Origin: Clostridiales bacterium
GTDB taxonomy: Bacteria; Bacillota; Clostridia; Monoglobales; Monoglobaceae
Assembly (NCBI GenBank): GCA_019419865.1
Contig: JAHZIG010000007.1
Span: 62,001-126,000, forward strand
Length of the DNA stretch: 64,000 nucleotides
Reading direction: 5' to 3'
Numbering within the stretch: position 1 is the stretch's first letter; the number at the start of each line of letters is the position of its first letter. The position numbers and the translations under genes were made by a program. The notes under the pieces are model-generated. The model made no database searches. It saw nothing but the letters and a program-made list of their open reading frames with translations, and had not been told where the DNA came from. This document shows, one piece after another, positions 55,197 to 62,253 of the stretch.

Positions 55197-56678
55197 TCAA
55201 CCGAAGAGACCCCTACGCATTTTTGCGTTTAATATACGTTTAACGCTTTGGTCTATTCTATCCTCTGAGATCGTACCGTCGGATACCGCGTTAGCGATAG
55301 AAGAGTACGCTTCGTCGAGAGAGACCGGCATCAAAAGCATATCCACTCCGGCTTGAACCGCGGAAACGCAGGCGGCGCCGGTCGTGTAATTATTGGCGAT
55401 CGCTCCCATGTTAAGAGCGTCCGTTATAATAACTCCGTTAAAGCCCAAGTCGTATCTTAAGATCCCGACCATCCTGCCGGACATCGTGCTCGGCAGATCC
55501 GAACCTGTTATAGAAGGCGCGGCCACGTGCGCGACCATAGTAAAATCGACGCCGTTTTCCGCCGCCGCCTCGAACGGCTTAAATTCCGTCAATGACATCT
55601 CCGCGTAATTTCTGCTCGTCATGACGAACCCGTCGTGCGTATCGCCGGAAGTCCCGCCGTGACCCGGAAAATGCTTCACCGTCGCGCTGACGCCGCTGTC
55701 TTGAAGACCGTTTGCCACGCTTACCGCCATATTGGACACCAGCGTCGGATCGGAGCCGAAGGATCGATCGCCTATCGCGTTGTCCGCGGAGACGAGAACG
55801 TCCGCGTCCGGAGCAAAATCAAGATTAAAGCCGTAATCTCTGAGCGCCGAGCCTAAGTTTGTTCCAAGCTCATACGCCGCGTTTAAGTCGCCGGCCGCGC
55901 CTATCGCGCTCATAGCCGAGAACTGCGGAAAGCCGATCCCTGCGTTGCCGAGTCTTGCGACCCGGCCGCCTTCCTCGTCTACTCCCAAAAATAACGGCGT
56001 TTTAGCGTATGTTTTTGTGTTTGCCAGCATGGTCTTGACTTGCGATTCGCTCTCGATATTTTGACTGAAGTATATAAGCCCGCCGACCGGATAGGTCTCA
56101 AGAGTAGTTCTCGTTACTTCCCCGGCGGCTGTGACGCGGCTGTAGCCGGTTATCGCTTCCGGCGTCGTGAACATCATCTGATATATCTTTTCGCTGAGCG
56201 TCATACTCGAAATTTTAGAATTAAGCTCGTCCAAATAATTGTGAGAGCCTATGAAAGCGGTTTTCAGGGCGTCGTCCCAGATCACTTCGTAACCTAAGGC
56301 TTGAGAGACGGCTCTCAAAGGCACGAGGGTTCTGTCATCCTCGAGCGCGGCCGGCACGTCGAGAGCCTCGTCGCGGTCGTTTACTTCCATTATATCGCTG
56401 CCTATCGCGATCACTATGGTAGTATCGTCTTTAACGGCGGTCGCCGTGTATGTCGCCTGATCCCAGGATACGTCCGCTCCCAAAGCTTCGAATACGGCGC
56501 GCATCGGAACCAAGGTCCTGCTGTTTTCAATGATCGGATCGGTATCGAACGCGACTTTCGCGTCGTTTACGTATACGCTGATATTATCCTTGGCGTATAC
56601 GTTGGTGAATAAAATCAACATAGCCGATAACGCGGTTAAAAATACGGCTATATTTACGGCGATTTTTCTTTGCATCAT
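55197..56678 (-). CDS. Secreted GH3 beta-N-acetylhexosaminidase-like protein (NagZ family)
   Basis: 493 residues. Signal peptide about 1-29 (cut near VYA). Copper-amine-oxidase-N-type domain about 35-145, seen as two copies of SRTLVPMRAVFEALG / DRTLVPLRAVSQALG, probably a wall or glycan binding part. Then a GH3 domain with VDEEGGRVARL near 215, KHFPGHGGTSGDTH near 310 (the His-Asp acid/base pair of NagZ enzymes) and ITDALNMGAI near 395 with the nucleophilic Asp. It probably releases N-acetylglucosamine from peptidoglycan or chitin fragments outside the membrane. I chose the ATG at 56678, six bases after GGAG; an ATG 12 bases upstream is possible. Confidence 0.9.
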   Translation of the reverse strand: MMQRKIAVNIAVFLTALSAMLILFTNVYAKDNISVYVNDAKVAFDTDPIIENSRTLVPMRAVFEALGADVSWDQATYTATAVKDDTTIVIAIGSDIMEVNDRDEALDVPAALEDDRTLVPLRAVSQALGYEVIWDDALKTAFIGSHNYLDELNSKISSMTLSEKIYQMMFTTPEAITGYSRVTAAGEVTRTTLETYPVGGLIYFSQNIESESQVKTMLANTKTYAKTPLFLGVDEEGGRVARLGNAGIGFPQFSAMSAIGAAGDLNAAYELGTNLGSALRDYGFNLDFAPDADVLVSADNAIGDRSFGSDPTLVSNMAVSVANGLQDSGVSATVKHFPGHGGTSGDTHDGFVMTSRNYAEMSLTEFKPFEAAAENGVDFTMVAHVAAPSITGSDLPSTMSGRMVGILRYDLGFNGVIITDALNMGAIANNYTTGAACVSAVQAGVDMLLMPVSLDEAYSSIANAVSDGTISEDRIDQSVKRILNAKMRRGLFG

Positions 56679-56719
56679 ACGAATCTCCATTCCTTATTTA
56701 ATATATACATTCTGTTTAA

Positions 56720-56749
56720 ATTTTACTATATATATGTCGTAATTGTCAA
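56720..56749 (-). promoter_or_regulatory. Sigma-A promoter of the GH3 gene
   Basis: Minus-strand TTGACA (56749-56744), an 18-base spacer and TAAAAT (56725-56720). Confidence 0.75.
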
Positions 56750-56905
56750 ATAATAATATTTATAAAATTTAATGCTTTAACGACTTAAATTATGTCGTAA
56801 TAGATATCGCCGATCTTATCTTATGGTAAATGCCGACACAATACGCCAAGTTGATACTATCAATATGGGCAAGTTGAATAAAAATTAAAAATTTGAAAAA
56901 AGCCC

Positions 56906-56934
56906 TTGACAAATCTAAAGCGTTGCGCTAATAT
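56906..56934 (+). promoter_or_regulatory. Sigma-A promoter of infC-rpmI-rplT
   Basis: TTGACA (56906-56911), a 17-base spacer and TAATAT (56929-56934). The transcript would carry a leader of about 218 nt. Confidence 0.87.
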
Positions 56935-56940
56935 ATATCA

Positions 56941-57145
56941 GTAAAGCAGAAGCTGCCGCTTCTCCCCTGAGCAGAATTCAAATCGGTTCATGTAAAAGGG
57001 AAACAATTAATATTTTTGATATAAAGCTTCGACCGCAGGATTTTGCGGAAGAATGTCTTGTTCAAATATTATCGTTTCTGAAATAATAGGGATTATGCGG
57101 CGTACTTCAAGTACTCCGCTTTTTTTGCGGAGCTTAACCATATTG
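56941..57145 (+). promoter_or_regulatory. Probable L20-type autoregulatory leader with attenuator
   Basis: The leader contains hairpins AGAAGC-TGCC-GCTTCT (about 56949-56964) and CCGCA/TGCGG (about 57033-57048). It ends in a terminator: GCGG-C-GTACT-TCA-AGTAC-T-CCGC (57097-57119) followed by seven T. The 3' arm CTCCGC can instead pair with GCGGAG just after the T-run (57127-57132), a mutually exclusive fold. Firmicute infC operons are known to be controlled by L20-dependent attenuation; assignment here is by position and structure. Confidence 0.7.
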
Positions 57146-57158
57146 GGAGGTGTTTTTT

Positions 57159-57674
57159 ATAGCTAAGAAAGATTTGATGATCAATGAAGAGATCAGGGAC
57201 AAGGAAGTAAGACTTATCGGTTCGGACGGCGAACAGCTCGGTATTGTTTCTATATCCGAGGCTCAAAGACGCGCGGACGAAAAGAACCTTGATTTGGTAA
57301 AGATCGCGCCCCAGGCGAAGCCGCCGGTGTGCAAGATTATGGATTACGGTAAGCACAAGTTTGAACTTGCTAAGCGCGAAAAGGAGAACCGCAAGAATCA
57401 GAGAGTGGTCGCGATAAAAGAGGTAAGACTTAGTCCCAATATTGATGATCACGACTTTAACACAAAGTTGAAAGCGGCTATCAAGTTTTTGAAGTCGGGA
57501 GATAAGGTTAAGGTCACGGTAAGATTCAGAGGACGCGAGATAACTCATTCGTCTCTCGGAAAAGAATTGCTGCTGAGGTTCCGCGACGCGGCCGAAGAAT
57601 TCGGCGAGGTCGATAAGGGAATAAAGATGGAAGGCAGAAATATGGCTATGTTTATAACACCTAAGAAGAACTGA
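57159..57674 (+). CDS. infC: Translation initiation factor IF-3
   Basis: It prevents premature subunit joining and checks the start codon. 171 residues: an N-terminal domain (INEEIRDKEVRLIGSDGEQLGI), a lysine-rich linker (FELAKREKENRKNQRVVAIKEVRL) and a C-terminal domain (FKTKLKAAIKFL-type and VTVRFRGREITHSSLGKELL). No ATG or TTG fits the ribosome binding site. GGGAGG (57145-57150) points to ATA at 57159-57161, eight bases on. A GTG at 57150 overlaps the site and the ATG at 57177 has none. A rare start codon is known for infC and supports autoregulation by IF-3. Confidence 0.94.
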   Translation: MAKKDLMINEEIRDKEVRLIGSDGEQLGIVSISEAQRRADEKNLDLVKIAPQAKPPVCKIMDYGKHKFELAKREKENRKNQRVVAIKEVRLSPNIDDHDFNTKLKAAIKFLKSGDKVKVTVRFRGREITHSSLGKELLLRFRDAAEEFGEVDKGIKMEGRNMAMFITPKKN

Positions 57675-57817
57675 GTCGCTTAGGCTTAGTATAAAGCGGA
57701 TTTTTATGCATACTTTGCATTAAAATAACATAACCGGGCTATTTGTCGGGTTTATTCAACTTAGTTTTGATATGCAGGTTGATTTATCAAACCATAAAAA
57801 CGGAAGGAGAAAAGAAA

Positions 57818-58015
57818 ATGCCTAAAATTAAAACACATAGAGGCGCTGCAAAGCGTTTTGGCGTAACAAAGCATGGTAAATTAAAAAGAGGTAAGGCTTA
57901 CAGGAGCCATATATTGAACAAAAAGACCACTAAGAGAAAAAGAAAGCTCAGAAAGATGGGCTACCTCGCAAAGGCTAACGCGGCTACGATAAAGGGCATG
58001 ATACCTTACAAATAA
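57818..58015 (+). CDS. rpmI: Ribosomal protein L35
   Basis: 65 residues, strongly basic: [20 protein letters not shown] at the start, then [20 protein letters not shown] and ending near MIPYK, as in L35. GGAAGGA precedes the ATG. It sits between infC and rplT in the conserved order. The longer frame upstream has no ribosome binding site. Confidence 0.97.
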   Translation: MPKIKTHRGAAKRFGVTKHGKLKRGKAYRSHILNKKTTKRKRKLRKMGYLAKANAATIKGMIPYK

Positions 58016-58169
58016 GAGTTGGCGGTCAGTCTTTCGGCAAGCGTCGTTCTTCGGCGCGGTTATGCGAGGACGTAAGATCGTTAGACCGGCGTTTTGAAGT
58101 CGGTTTAAGTTAGGACCCGCTTTTGATACGCGGATTAAAATATTATAAGTTAGAAAGGAATTTACAGAT

Positions 58170-58514
58170 ATGGCAAGAGTTAAAGGCGCAGTAAAAACCC
58201 GCGCAAGACATAAGAAGATATTAAAGCTTGCAAAAGGTTACAGAGGTGCAAAGAGCAAATTATTTAGAACGGCTAATCAGGCGGTAATGAAGTCGCTTTC
58301 GTACGCCTACAGAGACAGAAAGGCTAAGAAGAGGGAGTTCAGACAGCTCTGGATCGCTCGTATAAACGCGGCGGCAAGAATGAACGGCATCAGCTACAGC
58401 GTATTCATGAACGGCCTTAAGAAGAACGGCATAGAGATAAACAGAAAAATGCTGGCGGAGATAGCGGTTTCAGATCCCGCGGCTTTTACAAAGCTTGTTG
58501 AGAAAGTTAGATAA
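58170..58514 (+). CDS. rplT: Ribosomal protein L20
   Basis: 114 residues. It is an early assembly protein of the large subunit and, in Firmicutes, the repressor of its own operon through the infC leader. Typical stretches are [25 protein letters not shown] at the start, [27 protein letters not shown] near 45-70, and the ending near [17 protein letters not shown] precedes the ATG. Confidence 0.97.
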   Translation: MARVKGAVKTRARHKKILKLAKGYRGAKSKLFRTANQAVMKSLSYAYRDRKAKKREFRQLWIARINAAARMNGISYSVFMNGLKKNGIEINRKMLAEIAVSDPAAFTKLVEKVR

Positions 58515-58525
58515 TTAAGGAATAG

Positions 58526-58557
58526 AAAGTTATACCATTTTATCCGGTATAACTTTT
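58526..58557 (+). terminator. Terminator of infC-rpmI-rplT
   Basis: AAAGTTATACC (58526-58536) pairs with GGTATAACTTT (58546-58556), followed by T-rich sequence. Confidence 0.88.
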
Positions 58558-58756
58558 TCCTGTATATTGTATCATGAGGCGTTTAGCCGAAGATAACCGG
58601 ATATAAGCAAAAGAAAATTAGCTTTTTATAAAGCTATATTTAGACGCGCGGCGGCGATTTGGCGAATAGCGGGATATATTTTTCCCGCTCTGGAACAGCC
58701 GGGCGGCGCGCGCAATGTTTTGCGCTTAATGAAAGATCCGTTAAGCGATAATAATA

Positions 58757-58871
58757 TGCAGAGTAGACGTTTATGCGTGGGAAAGTATCCCGGAGTGTCG
58801 GACGAACGGGGAGTTGTCGTCCGAACGAAAAGCCTTGCGCGGCTGCGGTATAAGCGTCGCATCCCGCTGTA
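58757..58871 (+). promoter_or_regulatory. Tetrahydrofolate (THF) riboswitch
   Basis: The core matches what I recall of the THF class: GCAGAGTAGAC at the 5' end, GGAGTGTCG and ACGAAAAGC in the middle, and GCGGTATAAGCGTCGCATCC at the 3' end. P1 is TGCAG/CTGTA (58757-58761/58867-58871). P2 is GACGTTTAT (58766-58774) with ATAAGCGTC (58850-58858), one G-U. P3 is GGACGA/TCGTCC. It lies directly upstream of a folate-transporter gene, the usual place for this riboswitch. Confidence 0.87.
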
Positions 58872-58884
58872 CACGCGAAATATT

Positions 58885-58926
58885 CCTCGTTTTTTTCGTT
58901 GTGCACAGTGCATTACGAACGAGGAG
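58885..58926 (+). promoter_or_regulatory. Shine-Dalgarno-sequestering hairpin of folT
   Basis: CCTCGTT (58885-58891) pairs with AACGAGG (58918-58924), and the latter includes the GAGGAG (58921-58926) ahead of the folT ATG. It is the likely expression platform of the THF riboswitch acting on translation. Confidence 0.75.
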
Positions 58927-58935
58927 TGTTGAGAT

Positions 58936-59631
58936 ATGGATATAAATAATGTTATAAGCGCTTTTGATGGTATAATGGATAGCTGCAAGGAAGTTTTGTC
59001 CAACTTGATTATGCCGCTGAGCGGTTTTTTGGATGTATTTTCAAATTTCTTTGTAGGACTATTTGTTATAGCGGTCGTATTTGCAGGACTGCTGATTTAC
59101 TGTGTTATATCAAACTACCGTGAATTTAAGAATAAGATAAAATTTACCAAGACGCTGGTGATATCGGGACTTTTTATAGCGCTGAACGTTGTATTGGGTT
59201 ATTTTTCGATCCAGTTTAGCAGTTATTTAAGGATCGGATTCGGATTTATAACATTGCCGGTTATATCGGCTCTGTTTGGGCCGCTTATGGCGGGGATGTG
59301 CGGAATGGCTCAAGACGTTATTTCTTTCGTGCTGAAACCCACGGGCGGGTATATAATAACATATACGCTTTGTGTTGGAATAAGCGGCATGATACAGGGG
59401 CTTATGCTGTATAAAAGAAAGATCACGCTGAGGCGGGTATTCTTAAACGCATTAATAATTATGCTGGTGGTAAATATAGCTTTAAACACCATCGCGCTTA
59501 CTCCGACGGCAGGGAAGTCGATGGCGGTCCTGCTTCCGTCGAGGATAGTAAAGAACGCGATCGAGCTGCCTATACATACGTTTTTCAATTATATCGTACT
59601 TAGATTTATAAAGAATATAATAAAGGCGTAG
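58936..59631 (+). CDS. folT: Folate-specific ECF transporter S component
   Basis: The substrate-binding membrane subunit of an energy-coupling-factor transporter; it takes up folates using the shared EcfAAT module encoded elsewhere. 231 residues with about six helices. An N-terminal extension of about 75 residues holds a hydrophobic segment. The core begins near ISGLFIALNVVLGYFSIQF and includes FGFITLPVISALFGPLMAGMCGMAQD near 108. The riboswitch upstream supports folate as substrate. A short terminator follows. Confidence 0.88.
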   Translation: MDINNVISAFDGIMDSCKEVLSNLIMPLSGFLDVFSNFFVGLFVIAVVFAGLLIYCVISNYREFKNKIKFTKTLVISGLFIALNVVLGYFSIQFSSYLRIGFGFITLPVISALFGPLMAGMCGMAQDVISFVLKPTGGYIITYTLCVGISGMIQGLMLYKRKITLRRVFLNALIIMLVVNIALNTIALTPTAGKSMAVLLPSRIVKNAIELPIHTFFNYIVLRFIKNIIKA

Positions 59632-59634
59632 TTT

Positions 59635-59659
59635 TTACAAGGCGGATTGTAAGTTTTTT
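59635..59659 (+). terminator. folT terminator
   Basis: TTACAA (59635-59640) with TTGTAA (59647-59652) and TTTTTT at 59654-59659. The stem is short. Confidence 0.6.
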
Positions 59660-59803
59660 GTTAGTAATAAAGACGGCTGACGCAGAATATATTTTGAAAA
59701 AAGCGAGGCGCGTGAAGCGCAGGGCAAGTCGGTGTCATGCCGATTTTGTAACGCCGATATGATTACGGTGCGGACGATAAATTTAAATAGCGGGTAGATA
59801 TCT

Positions 59804-60589
59804 ATGGTTGAGAGAATTACAGGGAAGACGAACGGAAAATTAAAACTCATACGCGCGCTTTCAACAAAAAAAGGGCGGCAAAAATCAAAAATGTATTTCG
59901 TCGAAGGTATTCGGATGGTAAACGAGGCGATCGAATATAAGAAAAAATATATAAAATTTATCCTTGCGAGCGAGACATTTTATGAAAACAACACAGAGTT
60001 TGTAAGCTCTCTTGACGAAAAGGGTTTTTCGGTATATATTGCAAAAGACGATTTGTTTAATAATGTATGCAACACGGTTACGCCTCAAGGCATAGCCGTC
60101 GTATTAAGCATATCCGGTAGAGAACTTGATATTGAAGAATTTTCCAAAAACGCCGACTTTGCGTTGATACTCGACGGTATCAAGGAGCCCGGGAATTTAG
60201 GAACTATAATCAGGACCGCCGAGGCGGCGGGAGTAGACGCGGTATACCTTGTAAACGACTGCGCGGATATATATAATCCTAAAGCGGTTCGTTCCACAAT
60301 GGGTTCCATCTTCAGAGTTAAGTTTAAATACATATCGGATCTCGAACCGATCCATATGTTGAAACAGATGGGATTTAAAATCATAGCGTCGTCGCTTAGA
60401 GATTCGGTAGATACGGACGAGGTCGGCGGCTTTGATAAAAAAGCTATAGTAATCGGCAGCGAGGCGTTCGGCGTTTCGGAAGATATACTTAAGCTTTCCG
60501 ATATAAAAGTTAAGCTGAAAATGCACGGCAGGGTGGAATCTCTGAACGCGGCTATAGCGGCGGCGATACTGATGTATACTATAAAGTAG
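59804..60589 (+). CDS. SpoU/TrmH-family RNA 2'-O-methyltransferase
   Basis: 261 residues. An N-terminal substrate-binding domain (about 1-95) is followed by the knotted SPOUT domain with motif 1 IKEPGNLGTIIRTAEAAG near 124, motif 2 IVIGSEAFGVS near 212 and motif 3 HGRVESLNAAIAAAI near 240. Relatives modify 23S rRNA ribose; it resembles the YsgA/RlmB-like group found near rplT in Firmicutes. The target nucleotide cannot be told from sequence. Confidence 0.9.
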   Translation: MVERITGKTNGKLKLIRALSTKKGRQKSKMYFVEGIRMVNEAIEYKKKYIKFILASETFYENNTEFVSSLDEKGFSVYIAKDDLFNNVCNTVTPQGIAVVLSISGRELDIEEFSKNADFALILDGIKEPGNLGTIIRTAEAAGVDAVYLVNDCADIYNPKAVRSTMGSIFRVKFKYISDLEPIHMLKQMGFKIIASSLRDSVDTDEVGGFDKKAIVIGSEAFGVSEDILKLSDIKVKLKMHGRVESLNAAIAAAILMYTIK

Positions 60590-60628
60590 CCGAGAGAATA
60601 CGGATAAATTAGTCTGGGAGTGTTGAAG

Positions 60629-62044
60629 ATGGATATTGCATCTGTTAAGGGATTTGATAATAGCGAAATAGAAAAGCTATACTACCTGTGGCTGAGTATA
60701 GCGTGCGACCATAATCCCAAACGAGTTAACAGTTGCATAGAGAGGTTCGGCGGCGCGAAGGAGCTTTATCTAAGTCGGCTTAAAGACGATGACGATAAAG
60801 AATTTGTTACGAAGATCCTAAAACGTATTCCGGGCAGAGAGTTTTTCGACGTCGGCGAAGCGGTCAAGTTATACGAGAAGTGCAGGGATAAGGATATTTC
60901 CATATTAACTGTCGGAGACGAGGACTATCCTCAGCTTTTGAAAAATATATCCACGCCTCCCGCAGTATTGTATGTTAGAGGCGCACTCCCGAATCTTAAC
61001 CGGTGCGTGACGCTAAGCGTAGTCGGAACGCGCGGTTCTACCGATTATTTCCGTAAGTTTGCGTTGGCGACGGCGTCCCGGCTTGCCAAGACCGGCGTTG
61101 TGATAGTTAGCGGAATGGCGATGGGGATAGATACGTTCGCGCATTTGGGAGCGCTTTGGGCCGGGCATAAAACCATAGCGGTATTAGCCGGAGGCGTCGA
61201 CGTAATATATCCAAGCGCAAACGCCGATCTGTATAATGAGATAATAAAAAACGGCGCCGTTATATCAGAACGGCCTCCCGGTTTTAAAGGGCGCGCTTAT
61301 CATTATCGCGAGAGAAACAGAATAATCGCGGGTCTATCGCATGGAACAATGGTAGTCGAGGCTCCTGAGAGGAGCGGGGCTATCATGACGGCTAACTGGG
61401 CTTTAGAATACGACCGCGACGTGTTTTCCGTACCCGGCAGGCCTACCGACACGGGTTCGGTCTATACGAACGTGCTGATCAAAGACGGAGCGACGCCGGT
61501 CACTTCGGCCGAGGATATCTTAGAGGGATATGTCTACGAGTATCCAACAGAGCTCGAATATGGAATAAGTCTTCTCGATAAACAGCGCGTCAACCGAGAG
61601 TTTATAATTTATAAATGCGCGTCGTATGCAGACGCCGACGCCGAGTCAAGCGAGAACGCTAAGTCGATTGCGGCTCAATACGTAAAAAATAATAGTAAAA
61701 ATTCTGGAAAAGATGAAACTAAATCAAAACGGAGACAGTCTAAAGGTAACGAAAAGAAAATTTATTCTGAAAAAGACGTTAAAATAAATATAAATAATAA
61801 AACGGATAATAAAGTTAGCGCCAAAAAGCAAAATGTAGATCTGCGATTAGACGGGCTCAGCGAGCTGGGCGCCAAAATTGTAAAGTATATATTTGAGCAT
61901 GGCGATAACATTCATATAGATCAAATAGCCGACGACCTCGGCGTTCAGGCGAGGGAGGCCAACTGCGAAGCGGCGGTATTGGTCATGTCGGGGAAGTTAG
62001 TGCAGCGCGCCGGCAATTTATATTCCATAAAAGAAGAAGATTAA
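60629..62044 (+). CDS. dprA: DNA-processing protein DprA
   Basis: It loads RecA on incoming single-stranded DNA during transformation. 471 residues: an N-terminal SAM-like helical domain; a Rossmann-fold domain with VVGTRGSTDYFRKFA near 134, GMAMGIDTFAH near 163, VLAGGVDVIYP near 186, YRERNRIIAGLS near 223 and SGAIMTANWALEY near 248; then an unusually long Lys/Asn/Ser-rich linker (about 335-400); and a C-terminal winged helix. I chose the ATG at 60629, eight bases after GGGAG; an upstream TTG is too close to it. It stands just before topA, a common order. Confidence 0.95.
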   Translation: MDIASVKGFDNSEIEKLYYLWLSIACDHNPKRVNSCIERFGGAKELYLSRLKDDDDKEFVTKILKRIPGREFFDVGEAVKLYEKCRDKDISILTVGDEDYPQLLKNISTPPAVLYVRGALPNLNRCVTLSVVGTRGSTDYFRKFALATASRLAKTGVVIVSGMAMGIDTFAHLGALWAGHKTIAVLAGGVDVIYPSANADLYNEIIKNGAVISERPPGFKGRAYHYRERNRIIAGLSHGTMVVEAPERSGAIMTANWALEYDRDVFSVPGRPTDTGSVYTNVLIKDGATPVTSAEDILEGYVYEYPTELEYGISLLDKQRVNREFIIYKCASYADADAESSENAKSIAAQYVKNNSKNSGKDETKSKRRQSKGNEKKIYSEKDVKININNKTDNKVSAKKQNVDLRLDGLSELGAKIVKYIFEHGDNIHIDQIADDLGVQAREANCEAAVLVMSGKLVQRAGNLYSIKEED

Positions 62045-62253
62045 ATTGTACGGCCGCGCGAAATTACTGCTGAACGAATACGTCCTCAGCCTCGTTGGAC
62101 GCGGCGGAAGATGTATTTTTATTCAGCGGAGCTTAATCTGAGCCTACGGTCTTATATCCTTGTTATAACGACTCGCGGCTCTTTATAAATACCTTGCCCA
62201 AGGTATTATAAAATTTGAAATTTTTAGCGGGCAGAAAGGCTATGTGAGAGAAT
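62045..62253. other. Intergenic region between dprA and topA
   Basis: 209 bp without a recognised gene, strong promoter or terminator. A weak GAGAG serves the topA start. Confidence 0.4.
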
